DNA of 64,000 bases, taken from Salminus brasiliensis. Lineage: Eukaryota; Chordata; Actinopteri; Characiformes; Bryconidae. The notes below the pieces were generated by a model. It did no database searches. It worked only from the letters and a program-made list of their open reading frames with translations, and was not told where the DNA came from. The translations under genes and the position numbers were made by a program. Each line of letters begins with the position of its first letter. Positions within the stretch are counted from its first letter, which is position 1. This document shows, one piece after another, positions 13,430-26,059 of this stretch. The stretch covers positions 3,261,526-3,325,525 of the forward strand of contig NC_132881.1 of assembly GCF_030463535.1 (NCBI RefSeq), in the 5' to 3' direction.

Positions 13430-16400
13430 CTAAAGGAACATTTTGGAGGGAAATCAAAAATTGTCAAAAATCAGTAGATGTTATTGATCAGGTGAGACCT
13501 CCTTCATTTCTTTAGTTTTAAAGTAGAGTAAAGCTCTTAAAAATGCAGGCACCAAAAAAAGTTCTTTTCACATTGTCATGAAATAACCCCTTCAAACACT
13601 ACTTAAAACCCTCTTAAATTGGTAAGTCAAGGTTCCTTAAACTTTAGATGCTTTTGCACCCTCCCAAATGTCATATTCAAGCGTAATTCTTTAAGGAACC
13701 AAAGTAGTGTTTCAGTAAACAAAAAGAAATCTGGAGGAATGGTGTCTCAAAGGCAGTCAAAGCATCTACACAGCACCAGAGGGCACAGTGGTAAAAACAA
13801 AGGATTGAGATAGCTGGTAGCTATAGCTGATACCTAATCCATTTAAATATACCTGGATTGTCCCTGATACAGATCCAATAGATCAGACCAGGACATGCCT
13901 AATTATTATGATTAAGTTCCTATATTAAAAATATATTTTAGTAACTAATCAACGACTAATAAATTAAATGGAAATATGAATAACATATATCTGTGTAACA
14001 ATTCTATAATTACTAAAATCCACAAACAAACTATTTGATAATACTTAATTTGCTGTTTCTTGGGGACTGTTATTATTATCTATGTGCTGCCAACAGGCAT
14101 TCCCTGCAAAACACAGCTCCAAACCACATCACGGGGTTTGAGAAGTATGTGGGAATGTACTTAGGGGTAATGTAGGCAATCATCATTAGGCCACTTCTAC
14201 TAAGCAGTCTAACAGAGAACAAGAAGATTGCCCTCTCAGAGAATATGAAAACTTAAAGTCATTGGGCTCCACAGATTATTCCATGCTGGTCTAAAAGGAG
14301 GCTACTGATGTACTTCTGCTTCCACATTTTATCTTCTAATGGATTTGATTTATGGAAGGGGTAGCTAATCCTACTCCAACAGTTTTGCTAAATATGGGCT
14401 GCCTTTTGCCATCTCTAGTAAAGGTCCTCATGCCAAATACATGTTGTTTATGAAACAATATGCAAATAGCTTAATAGTGCTTTTTTCCTAAGAGCTTGCT
14501 GGCTCATGCTTGTTGTGATTAGCTCTAGCCTCAGGTGTTTGCTAGCCTTTGTAGGTTTCATTTATAGGCTACAGCTTGTGCTCAAGAATTCTGTCAACAT
14601 CTGCAGTCTTACATGATAACATGAATTCTACTCATTGATGATTCCAGTACAGGTTTAAATTTGATGTTTAGGACCCAGAGATTAAACACTGACTGTGTTT
14701 AACCCTGTCCGACCAGCAAACTTCCAATACCAAAGAATAGCCCCACCATTTTATACAGAAGTCTGAGTAGTTACTGAGTACTGAGACTAAAGAACTAATT
14801 CTAACCTAAGATTTTTTTCTCGAAACCTTCATCTAACAGTTTAGGTACTTTTAGTTTTGAGAGTTTATGGTTCTTTCGACATAATAGGGAGGTTCTTCTA
14901 ATCCAAACACTTTGTGGAGGTTCATTACACAAGAAAACCAAAACTGGTTCTACTGAGTCGCCCCCTTTGGTTAGCCCTTTTTTTTTAAAGTACAAGGTCT
15001 GATTGATACAGTGACTGTCTGACATACAGAGCTGGAACCAGAAGGCCTTCAATCCTGTCCTTTTCTTGAGTGACTGTGCAACCACTGAAATGAATGCTAT
15101 ATTTCCCCTGCAAAGATTTTAGACAAGCCATATGGTGGATGACAAGTCTATTTGGATGCTTCACAGCAGAACTGACAGATGCCTGATTTTTGTGCATGGA
15201 AAGTTGCAGTAACGCGTTGAAAGTTGCAGTAAAAAGCATGAAATCTGGGTAAAGTTTACTTTTACAGTCTTACACAGTTTGAAGAGTTATCAGAACAGTT
15301 AAAAAGCTAAAAACGCAAGTACAATTAGACCAATTAGACTACAGGTAACATAACGTACGTCTGACTGGTTTGAGCCATTACATACTGCTCATCACACCAA
15401 AGAACCTTCTTCCAGTTAACCTTTGGACAAACTATAGTGGAGATTTATACCTACCATCTCAGCAGCTGAAGATTTTAACTCCTTTATAATATTCAAAGGT
15501 GTCTTGGAGGACTCCCTCACTGCCCACCTATAGTACAGAGAGAACAGGACATACTTTCTGATTTCTAATTAAAATAGGAGATACTTTCTGATTAATTACT
15601 ATGAACAACGATATACTTTACTTTACAGTTCTATTATCATAATCGTACACAGTACATACTAGTAAATGTAACTAGTAATTGTGTTATATATATAGCGCTG
15701 GGTTTCATGCTGTAAAGACTTACTGATCTTTGATACCAATGGCATACAATGGTGGAATGCTGATCGTGATCTTCCTACATTGTCATTGAGGTTTTTTGGC
15801 TCTAAAAGAATTGTATCTAGATGCCAACCTGATTGTAGATGCTGGTAGCCTTCAGTGCTATGTTTATTACCTCTTATATTCATAATATAATCCTATAAGG
15901 CTGTATGGTCTTAGAATACCTAGTGGGTGGGCATTTTAAAGATGCAGTCGGGTCATTTTTTGCCGTTAAACAATCCATAGTAGTCAGTTTGATGCATTTC
16001 TTGTTAATACTCCTCTGAGGCAGACCTTATGAAAAGGAACCAACCAAAGCATGAAATTAGTTCATGCCATCTACAAGCAAAAAAAGTCAATATGTGCTCA
16101 GAAAATGAAACCTGGAGGATTGGTCTGGGCTGGCTGAACAAAAATGTGTGGCTAAAATAGACCAATTCTGTTTAAGAACGATTTAGAAGCCATAGCTAGA
16201 GGCTGAAATAATTGCACATTTGTGTGGACTTGTCTCGCAATAGACCCAGAGGACCTGTTGAGTGTGGAGGACCACCTAGACAGCTGGGAAATGTGACCTT
16301 ATTTGCTCTTAGAAAACCAGTAAACACTACAGCAATTAATCTGAGCTATGGCATCACTGTGGCACTCCTTGAATCTAATTATGGTGATGTTCATGCCAAC

Positions 16401-16880
16401 AGTTCTGGGTGAGGAGCAGAACATTTTTATAAGTATAATGAATAACTTTTTCCATGACAAATAACCAGAGTGATATGCCAGCAAACTAAATAAGAATTTT
16501 GCTCTGCAAATAAGGTGCTGTCAATTCAATCACATGTGATGGCTTATCCGCTCTTTCTATGCAAATGTGTCACTTTTCACCTTCACTACACCATAGCATA
16601 ACCTGAAAAATGTCTTATTGACAGATTAGTGATGGTTCTCAGATTTAAGAGTGGACTCATTTGTGTCATTCTACACATTGGAACATATATGAATATATAG
16701 GTTTAAAGAACATGAGTGAACCTCTAGAGTGATTTACTGGACTGAAGACAGACTTGAATGGTGATGCTGCATTCAGGTCCTGCTCAGAATTTCGTACTTG
16801 AGACTTTGGAGCTCCCAAGTACAACATAATTTTTGGTTAAGGGTTTTGAAGTGTTCAGAAATAACATGAAATATATATAT
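13430..16880. other. No gene seen
   Basis: AT-rich noncoding DNA with short random frames. No repeat family or RNA gene was identified with confidence. Confidence 0.45.
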
Positions 16881-16884
16881 ATGA

Positions 16885-17030
16885 AATATACATGAAGAAG
16901 AAATCTTTTAAACTTTTAATAAAAGTCAGTGTAAAAATATTTCATTCATTTTGTCCCTTTTTAAAGTAATTTTGGAGAATTTCTATTGGTCCATTTATTG
17001 TGACAAATGCCAATTTAAAATGATAAAAAC
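16885..17030 (+). repeat. Dispersed repeat, copy 1 of 3
   Basis: Related to 27665-27800 and 46905-47020 through a segment like ACTTTCAATGGAAGTCAATG and a following TTTCTATTGGTCCATTTAT. Probably a MITE; this copy is the most diverged. Confidence 0.5.
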
Positions 17031-17099
17031 ATTTTTGCAAGACAGTGATATGCTTATTGTTTTAAAAACACTATTAGTGTTGTGGTAGTGTTCATGTGT

Positions 17100-18060
17100 T
17101 GCAGCTAAGGTATTTTCTCCAAAAAAATAAAAAAATCAAAATTTCCCTAAATACGACACTGCATTCCCGTTAATGTGCACTCATTTCATGAATATAAAAA
17201 TTCCAGGACAACTTAAAGGCAACTTAAAGTCCAAACATAACTAAACATTCAAAATCATGGTGAATGGGTTCACAGGATGTTCAATATTATCCACAACGGC
17301 TGATGTGGCTGCAGTTGTCCCATCTAAATAAGGTGAATGACAGCTGATTCCACTTTGTAATTAATTTATTTAGTCAGGCTCAGTTTGGGGCTTCTGCTTT
17401 GTTAGACTGAAATAACTGGAATCACATCAGCCCTGTGTGGATAAAATTGGGCATTTCTGCTGTACAGGGACATTTCAAGCTTGAGCTGTGAACTGGATTC
17501 AAACATGAACGTTTGCATAGAAACAAAAGAATAGTCATCATCAGCGATGATACCAGTGTCTGATGTGCAGGGCAAGTTCATTATCCAGTTTGCTGGCCAA
17601 TAGCATTTGCCTCTTCATTCGTCTTCTTAGATGGTTTAGTAGCATGGGAAGGCCAATGGGACCAAGCTAAGCAAACTGTATAATAACCTCTAGATTAGTG
17701 GCTAGGCTAGTTGCCAGATGTTCTTGTCAATTGCTACAGGAATTTCCAACGCCGGTATGAAATATATTTGCAATGGATGCTGGGAATTATAGTGAGGGAA
17801 CATTTTAAACAAGGTCAAATCATGAATTTAGTAAAACTGCATTTTTTTATTTTCATGAACATTATTTTAATACCCATTGTTCTGATAACACATGAGTAAG
17901 AGAAGCCAGTGAAGGCTGAGTTGGTGTCGTTAATGTAGTGTGGTTTGTGAAGAGCATTTAAACTTTGCATGCAGGTGCAATGTGATGCAAATTGCAAAAC
18001 TTTGCAAATGCTGTGACTAATTTTCCCAACAATCAGCTGTCCAGCACATTATTAAAAATA
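17100..18060 (+). repeat. Old segmental duplication, left copy
   Basis: Collinear with 23700-25390. Shared landmarks include AACATAACTAAACATTCA, TTTCAAGCTTGAGCTGT, GGACCAAGCTAAG with GTGGCTAGGCTAGTTG, and CCAACAATCAGC with AGCTGTCCAG. It is strongly diverged. It lies directly left of sequence related to the 3' flank of the FUT genes, and contains no coding exon. Confidence 0.75.
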
Positions 18061-18119
18061 AGGAATGTCCACAAGGAGAAGGCTATAAATACATTAATAA
18101 ATAAATAAATAAGCTGCCC

Positions 18120-18500
18120 AGACCAACAGTCACTTCAGTAACTTCAAGATCTGGCAGATGGCATTGCATGAGGATGATCAGGCTATAAACACCTGCAGGG
18201 TGTGTGATAGAACTCATTCTTTGAGAATAGTTACAGGTATAGTGCAGTGAGTGTCTCATTGAAGGTGTGGAAAATGGGTTGCAAAGCTGAGATTAATGAT
18301 TGGCTAAAAGGAGGGATTGCAGTTGGGTGTGCCAAATTACAAATTGTGAAGGAAGGAGCTGATATCAACTGATAAGTTATATCAACTTATAATAATTGAG
18401 TTTAGTCTGTTACATTGGCAACTGGATAGGGATTGGCCCATGCAGGTGTAAAACTGTGTGAATGGCCAGCTGGTATGAAGCCACAAAAACTCTAATAAGC
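18120..18500 (+). repeat. Diverged copy of FUT 3' flank
   Basis: Resembles 30670-30890 and 37720-37945 (CAGATGGCATTGCA, ACAAGGATG-like, TATAAACAC, GGGTGTG). At its right end, GAATGGCCAGCTGG(T/C)ATGAAG also occurs at 28204, just left of unit A. It is evidence of an older unit whose coding exon is gone. Confidence 0.55.
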
Positions 18501-18819
18501 AGTAGTCCCAGTATTTAAGATGATTTTTTGTACCAACATGCTCACGTCAGTGGAATGTGGGCTAGGTGGGGTGCTGGTGGGCATGGGTTCTGAATAGGTT
18601 TGTACATGCCTTTTTACTCAGGTAGCAGGAAGACAGTCATCATTTTGACAAGTGGAGGGCTGTGAAGACTTGGGTTGTTTTAAGAATTTGTTCACTTATT
18701 TACACTGTAATAAGTTATACTTTACATTACATATATGTACATAAAAAACATTAAGAACACTTACAGATAACTACTAGTACAAAAGGTTATGATTATCAAA
18801 TTAATTGACCATTACTATA

Positions 18820-19160
18820 CTAATAAATACAATAAATAGCTAATAAATAAATTTGTTTAAACTTGTTTAAGTGGTTAGTTATTGTAGGTATGGTATAGTA
18901 TACTTTTTTGAGTTTTGGAGTGTCAATTAAATATGTAGAACTATAAAACGTAGAACTTAGAAATGTAGAAGAAATGTGACTTGGAACCTTTGACTAATCT
19001 AAACTGTGTTTATTAAAATAAAGTTACATAATGAGTTACTTTATCATTTTTTTAAGGTGGCGTATCTTCATAGTGTGGTTTACTGCACATGCACATACTG
19101 TAGTCTTTTCGAAAGAGCAAGGTCACACAACAACTAAAATGACTAAACTAAAATGAAAAG
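18820..19160 (+). repeat. Diverged copy of the middle of the FUT unit
   Basis: Weakly collinear with 33050-33290 (AAGTGGTTAGTTATTG, TTTTGGAGTGTCAATTAA, CTTTGACTAATCTAAA). Supports an old copy running from about 18.1 to 20.3 kb. Confidence 0.4.
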
Positions 19161-20280
19161 GACTGTCCTACCACAATGCAGAAGCCACCCGAACTTCAGC
19201 CCAAAAGTTCTCAGAGTTCTCCCCCTCTCTTCCAGTCATTTCCTAAATCATCACAAGCTGAAGGCATGGTTCCAACTAGCAAAATATTGTTTAACAGTGA
19301 AGTAGAGCTGTTTAGCTCCTGTCCGCTCAAAGGTGCTAAAATGCATTTTTTGCCCCATATTTTAAGTTGTTTCAAATGTAGAAATAATAAGTGTGTGACA
19401 TTGGTTGGGGTTTAAATGTTCAGCAGAAGTCATCTTTAGTGTTTAAACAATATTAAGTCTTTGCCTTCATTATTTATGACATTAACCATTGTCCCGTAAT
19501 GAATCTGAAACCAGGCGGCATTTGGACCACCCTATTGTAGACGTTACTAGGGAACTACCCAAGCCGTGTAGACTACCGAAGCATGTTTTTCACCTGGATA
19601 CAAACAAACAAACGTTTGTTTCTAGTTTAGATCACCTTTACAGTCCATGAAGTACACTAGCTTTGGATAAGGACAGTGCCACCGCTACTGTCTTATACAA
19701 AGGCCAAAATACAGCAATTCAGTTCACACATACCCATTCCCACTTGTCCACTTCAGACTTGAGCTTCAACTGCAGGAACCAAACACTTTCCATGCTTGGA
19801 GCCCTGAAGTTTGACATGAAAAACACATCTGAAAGCAGACAGCGGACTTTAGTAGGTGGAGTCACAACTAACTGATTATTACCCAAAGGGGAGGTCTACC
19901 ACTCGTCTTCTCTGTGCAGCCTGGCACTGTACATTCCTTTCAGAGGGGAATCCATGGGTGAATGGTTAAAAGGTAGGTTACTCTGAAAAACTCTTTACGG
20001 CAGCTCTGGAAACCTTCTAGGGTGGAACTTCAGTGAACATTAGTGCTGCGACCAGATAATGTTTTATGGCTTCAGGATAATCAGTCAGTTTTTAGGAAGA
20101 CAAACTGTTCAAAAACCAGCTACAAGCTACAAGCATTTGTGTGGACTTCCCAGAATCTGTCCAGAGGATGTTTCAAGACTAGGGCACCAGGTAGGCACAG
20201 AGATCACAGAGTTGTCTGTATTTGCTCTTGTTTTAAATGGAACTGCTCCAGGGATTTTCACTGCATTATTATAATGATAT
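19160..20280 (+). promoter_or_regulatory. Diverged FUT upstream block, presumed 5' region of gene 1
   Basis: Collinear but diverged homologue of 34630-35540. Shared landmarks include the GAATCTGAAACCAGG segment near 19503, the GATCACCTTTACAGTCCATGA segment near 19630, the GTAGGT donor at 19973, and the run ending near 20270 in GGGATTTTCACTGCA. Its first 160 bases instead resemble 28440-28590. It is the only such block upstream of gene 1. Confidence 0.35.
19906..19972 (+). other. Candidate 5' leader exon for gene 1 (diverged copy)
   Basis: This block is homologous to the ones ending at 35170 and 42178. It ends at a splice donor (AAAAG/GTAGGT, GT at 19973). The left edge is uncertain: a CTTCTCTGTGCAG stretch just before it could be an acceptor, or this could be the downstream part of a first exon. 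It carries an ATG at 19954. Spliced to the gene 1 acceptor, this ATG is in frame with the main ATG and would add a ten-residue extension. The intron would be about 9 kb. No transcript evidence is available here. Confidence 0.4.
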
Positions 20281-20479
20281 AATGAATATTATATAATGAA
20301 GCTGTTGAACTTGAAATAAGAGAAATAAGCAGAAATAAGAGATGGCCCAGAAAAATGAAGACAACAATTAGCATATAATAAGTAAATCTTAAGATTTTCC
20401 TCCGAATGGAGGTACTTCGAACGTTGCTTTAGAAGAATTATGTTTGGTATGGCTCTATAGCAGTGGCTCCACAACATGC

Positions 20480-20830
20480 TAACACAAACATCTGATAAAA
20501 CCCCATGATTTACAAAAGTATCTTTAAAAAAAATCTTGGATTTGTTTTTTCAAATGAAGATATTAAAATATGAAATTAGGAAATAAAATTAAGAAATCAA
20601 AATTAAGATATTAACTTCCTCTTAAACTATATGGTAGGTTCAGAAGGTAAGCTTCTAAAATGATTGTATCAGTTTGTTAAACAGTTGAATTAATAGAATT
20701 AAAAGTCTAATTAACAAATAAATGGCTTTCTGATGCCACACCAAAGTCTTTCTCAGAGCAGGATTCTTTGTCTAGTTGGCTTCTTCCTCCTGCGTCACTT
20801 CTAGCTCTTGTTTACTGAATTCTTGACAAT
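20480..20830 (+). repeat. Diverged copy of the gene 3 leader intron
   Basis: Related to 42955-43322 plus 44270-44300 (GATTTACAAAAGT, AATGGCTTTC(T/C)GATG, GTCACTT then CTCTTGT). It shows what the gene 3 intron looked like before the LTR inserted. Confidence 0.6.
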
Positions 20831-20839
20831 GTTTAGTTC

Positions 20840-23690
20840 TGGTTTTCTCTATGTTGCATGGATTTAACTGAGTAGGAGAATTAAAAATGCTCAGCTGTAT
20901 GTATGCATGTATATATTTATGTATGTTCAACACATCGCACTCTATTCTCACTACCCCGTAGCCAAAAACCACAGAGCAATGCCCTACTTTTCTGTCTGTA
21001 CCTGTAGTGTTTTTCTTGTTTTTCTTTTTTGCCACCATGCTCGTTCTTACTCTGCATTCCTTCTTCTTTCCCCAACACCAGTGCAAGTACTTGTACACAC
21101 AAATGTACGTACTGACATAGACATAGCAGTTTAATTCAAGTCAAAGCAGATGTGCCTCCTACAGGAAACCTATTTAAAATAATCTAAATTAGCAAATACT
21201 TAAATCCCAAATACTGATAAATCATTTTTCTACACCAGTTTTCAGCCACACTAACTCTCCGCATTCAGTTTAAGACACATGCCTGGTCAGATCAGCCCAT
21301 TCTCACATTACACTTAGTTGGAAAATCACAGAATCATAACATAGTTCATGGATGAGTTTGCTCTTGGCAACAGATGGTGAGTCAAACACCCTAATGCCAA
21401 AGAAGTCATGCCCTTTTTCTTCAGTAAACAACTCATACTCACACACTGACACCATGTCCCAGTCTCAGTCATATGGAATGGAAATCAAGGATTCAGGGAT
21501 GGAGTCAGGGATTAGGGCCCCCTGAAAAGACATTACACTGGGCCCCACAATTCTAACAATTCTGCCAAAGTAGTTGAACATCATCACAAAGTCTCCTGAG
21601 TTGCTCCCACAACATTGCACTCTACCCTCCAGTTACAGACTTTTATGTAAAGCTCTAGCCAACAGAACTGAAACTCATCGTAATCCATGATCTAATTGAG
21701 CTTGGCCAAAAGCGCGGTTATGTTTGCTCAAGCTGCACACAGCCAGCACAGAGTCACACTCAGCAACACAGTAAAAAGGGTAACTTGTTTTTACAGGCGC
21801 CAGCACTGAAGCCAGGCAGTCAACCATTGACTTAAAAGGCATACACAAATGGCCGCCTAAGAGAAGATAGCCCCGGGGAAACAGTGACTGGAGGACATGC
21901 CCTGTATGTAAACAGATGGTGTCAGGAGCCAGTGGGAAAGCTGTATATGTTTGCTGTAGAACATTTCATTTTGTCACTTTTTGAAGTTACTTAATTGTAA
22001 TAATTCAGGAAAAATAAATAAAATAACAACATTTCTCTGCAGAAATATTAAAGGAAAGTTTCTGTAAACCTATTGTTTTTCCACTGAATTTCAATTAAAA
22101 TATTCAACTTTAAATTCACATTTCATGCTTGCTAGCCATTGCTGGTGGTCATTTGACCAATTTTTATAGTGAACACATAAATATAAAACTCATGAAACTG
22201 ATCCTAAAATTACATAAAAACATGGAACAAAAACTTAGCATGGAAAATAAACCTTTTTATTATTATTTGCATGTTTAATTGCAGGTAATTATTGGCATTT
22301 TACATTTATTTTATAGTAATTTAAGAAAGCCAAAAAACACCAGTCAGAATAATATGGTATTTTCCTGTGAAAAAAAAGAAATAAATGCTAATTATAATTA
22401 AAATAATGTGTTAATGTATAGATAATTTCTGTAATTTTTTGTAAGGTTTTTTATATGATTATAAAAAATATTTTTCGGAGGTATTTTACATTTTTAAGGT
22501 GTGGAGAAATCTATTAAAAAACTATGTATGAATTGGAAAAACTCTCAGAATCCATCAACAGCCAACCTATCTATCTATCTATCTATCTATATTAACTATA
22601 TATATATATCATCTGAGAAAGAAATAGAAACAAATTAGTATTTATCGTAAGATCCTTTGTGAGTATCAGCACTTTGTGAGAATCAGCAAAATGAGAGCTG
22701 TAACCAACAGGTTTTGATTAAAAACTCAGATAGCAGGTCTGAGAGCCAAACTCGCAGACATTTAACAGCCTCACACTAAAACCAATACGCCTACCCCCAC
22801 GGATCGACACGTTCTCTCCAATGGAATGTTCACTGGTGCAGCGGTCTTTTGTCCTGTGTAGAATAAAGTACAGAGAAGAAAAGGAAAAGACAGAGAGAGA
22901 AACAAACAAACAAAAAAAGATGGACCCGTCTGGCACGTAACAATGGTAATGGCTTATATTATCCTCCAGTATGAATCGCCATACCCTCACACGTTGGACG
23001 AATTGTCCAGTGTATAAAAGTTCAGGTTCAGTTTCATCCATGTACTATTTTTTTTTTAATAACGTAAAAAAAAGTAAATGAAAACCTTCATAGCAAAAAA
23101 TTTTTTAAAATGTATATATTCTCTAAGCATGTAAGGCAAAGAATTAAGTACAAGTATAGACCAAAATTGCTTGGGTCATTTCTGTTTACTTGGCAGTACA
23201 GGTTAAGTACACTTTTAGCATAATTCTGATTAGCATAGCGCTCGGATACGTACATAAATATTGCTTACTTGCTTGTTTACATAGTTAAATATGCTTGAAC
23301 AAACTTTTGGAATTGCAAGAACGTATCGCTAATGTCGCAGGAGACATTATTGCTACTTAATGGGGACATAAACGTACCCTTAGATAAAGGTACAGCTAAG
23401 AAGAATACCAAAGAAGACCAAGACTGGATATGGTCTTCTAGCATCCACTGGGAACCTTCCAGTTCTTCTTAAGTAATGTTGGTATTTAGACAGGCAGCCA
23501 TGTAGTGTCTCTAATACCTGTAGTTCTGGATAGGTGTTTGGGTCAGATTCTACATTTTTTATTGGCAGACCAGATTGAACAGGGTGGTCAGCTCCCATGC
23601 AGCAGTTTTGCAGGCTATGATGATCATAGTATAATGCTATAAGGTCAGATGGTCTTTTTTTTAAAACTGACAATCCTTCAACTCGGAAAG
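20840..23690. other. No gene seen
   Basis: Low-complexity AT-rich DNA with an (ATCT)n repeat. Frames at 20772-21098 and 22718-23041 (minus) have no recognisable domain. Confidence 0.45.
22567..22590. repeat. (ATCT)n microsatellite
   Basis: Six tetranucleotide units, followed by a short AT run. Confidence 0.9.
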
Positions 23691-23699
23691 TCAGGCCAA

Positions 23700-25390
23700 T
23701 CCAAAAATTTAAATTTCCCTCTAGTAAATACAACACAGTGTTTGCGTTATATGCACTCATCTCGTAAATATGGAATTTCCAACACAACCTGAAGTCCAGA
23801 CTTGGAGTAGCATTTAGCTAAACATAACTAAACATTCACAACTATAGTAAATGGGTTCAGTGGAGTAAATGTTAAGGTGTACTCAGGCCAGGATGTTTAA
23901 TATTAACCACTAAGGCAAATGTGGCTGCGGTTTTTCAGTCCAAATGGATGTTTCAAGCTTGAGCTGTTAATTGGATTCAAAATTTACTTAAAAAATAAAT
24001 GGAATTAATAAAAAAAATATTTTATAAAAAAATAAATTTGAAATATTTTAAAGATTATGATTCAAGGTAAAGTGAAGTGTAGTTAGTGTGGACTGGGACC
24101 AGGGTTGCTGCTTGGAAGGGGCTTGTTGGAGTTTCTTAGGGCCTGTTTCTAACAGGGGCCTTTTTTTATTTTGGCAGGATTGTTAGAGATGTTGAACCCA
24201 GTGTATTATCTTTTAATGGGGCCCAAATCCAAAAATGAGTGGGACTGGCAAAGTGCTGTTTAAATTGTTTGTACCTAAATGACTAATTATGGAATAATAC
24301 CATCTAGAAAACTGAATAACTAGTGAATAACTACACAACATCCAAAATCCAATAACCACTTTTTTTCCTTGGGCAAAACAGAAAGCTTTGCAAAAAACAA
24401 AACAAAACAAAAACCTTTGCATAGAGTAAAAAGTATAGTCATTGTCAGCAATTGCATGCCAACCCTTCGTGTGCAAGGCAAGTTCCAGTTTGCTAGCCCA
24501 GTGTTTCCCAAACATGGCCCTGGCGGACCTTGCCCTGCACCTTTTAGTGGTTTTCTGCTTTAACACCACCCCTTTAACTCTGAAAGGTCTTGCTAGTCGT
24601 GTTAAGCTGATTAGCTGAATCAGGTGTGACTCAGGGAGAAGGGAAATCACTAAAATGTGCCTCCAGGACCAGGGTTGGGAAACACTGTGCTAGACAATAG
24701 CATTTGACTCTTCTTCTTTTCCACATCCAGAAATCTACTTCGCTCAATAACTGAGTTGAGTTGGCCCGTGTTCCGAACCTATTGAAAATGTGCAGGCCAA
24801 GGGGACCAAGCTAAGGCACCTGTGCATTAACCTATAGATCAATGGCTAGGCTAGTTGTCTGGTTTGTCAATCCCTATCAAAATTCCCAATTGCTGTTTGA
24901 AGTATAGTTAGGAAACATAGTAAACAAGATACAATTGTGATTTCTGGCCAACTAGTAATTGGTCAGTAAATGGAATGAAAGCCTGATGACCTAGTTCCTG
25001 TTGAGGTGAAGTCTATTTAAAGCCTATAATGTTTGAAAAGCACTATGTTGAGTATCGGATTCCAGTTGTCCTGAATAGGATGATGCTTTTACTGTGATTG
25101 TGGATACTGGATACTGTGGCCATCAAGCCGTCACTGTGACTAACATTCCCAACTGTTCTCATGGAATGGGCTGGTTCTGTGTTAGATGTAAATAACATGG
25201 TGAAATGGATGGTGCATTTTCATAATTCTCCATTAGTTTAATGTCCCTGTCCTGATAACGCAGGAATAAGGTTGCATTGTAAACACTGTATGTAAAGCTG
25301 TTTAAACACTGTGACTTCTTTTTCCAACAATCAGCATCCATATGCAAATCTAAGCAGCTGTCCAGTACAAATAATAAATGTCCACAAAGC
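23700..25390 (+). repeat. Old segmental duplication, right copy
   Basis: Partner of 17100-18060, enlarged by insertions including the MITE at 24499-24687. No FUT coding sequence is left in it. Confidence 0.75.
24499..24687. mobile_element. hAT-type MITE, 189 bp, with target duplication
   Basis: Ends are CAGTGTTTCCCAAAC and GTTGGGAAACACTG, an inverted pair. It is flanked by TGCTAGCC (24491-24498) and TGCTAGAC (24688-24695), an 8-base target duplication with one mismatch, as hAT elements make. The paralogous site at 17591-17598 (TGCTGGCC) is empty, which dates the insertion after the duplication. Confidence 0.85.
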
Positions 25391-26059
25391 AGAATAATTA
25401 ACAACAAAAAATGACCCCAAATCATTTAGATGGCTAGAAAGGCAAACCAACATTGTTGACTTTTGCCTGCAAAAGACCTTCTGAAAGATTTTGCATAATC
25501 TATAGCGGTGGTGTGCTATTCTACTGTGCAGCAACACCTGCACTAATATGACTTTCATTCGTCACCTCGACTTTAACGTCAGGTTAACATTCAAAAGTAC
25601 GCCTGTTCCTGACTTCGGCTCCATCTGCTCCAAAGGAGATAAAGTTCAGTAACCCCACAGGTGGAATCGTTGCTCAGCTTTTTAGTGTGGGCATGTTTGT
25701 AGACTGTCAGCAAATAAAAAAATATTGTTCTTAGGGTTGTAGCCTTCAGAGTATTTCTTCAGTACTTTTAGTTATGGAACTAAAACTGGAACTGTACAAT
25801 ATTGCTTTGCTTTATTCGATTATTTTCTTATCATAAAAAACTTGTGGTTAGTAAAAGACACACATATCCTTGTTTTTCCTGGGAAAATGCATGTAGTGAG
25901 CTTTTAAGGTACGTAATTGACTTTTAAGGACCAGGTTGAATATTTGTCAGAACTGGTGAGATGGTTTGAGAAAAGCAATTGCCTTAAATTTAATACCCAA
26001 AATGAACTGCACTGAAAATAAATCCCACCATGAACCTAGCACAAATAGTGCACACATTA

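Noticed and set aside
23380-23787. 135-codon open frame on the minus strand
   Set aside because: No recognisable domain and no splice context; it runs into duplicated noncoding DNA.
24213-24650. 145-codon open frame on the minus strand
   Set aside because: It crosses the MITE and its flank, has no domain, and is not kept in the paralogous segment at 17.5 kb.
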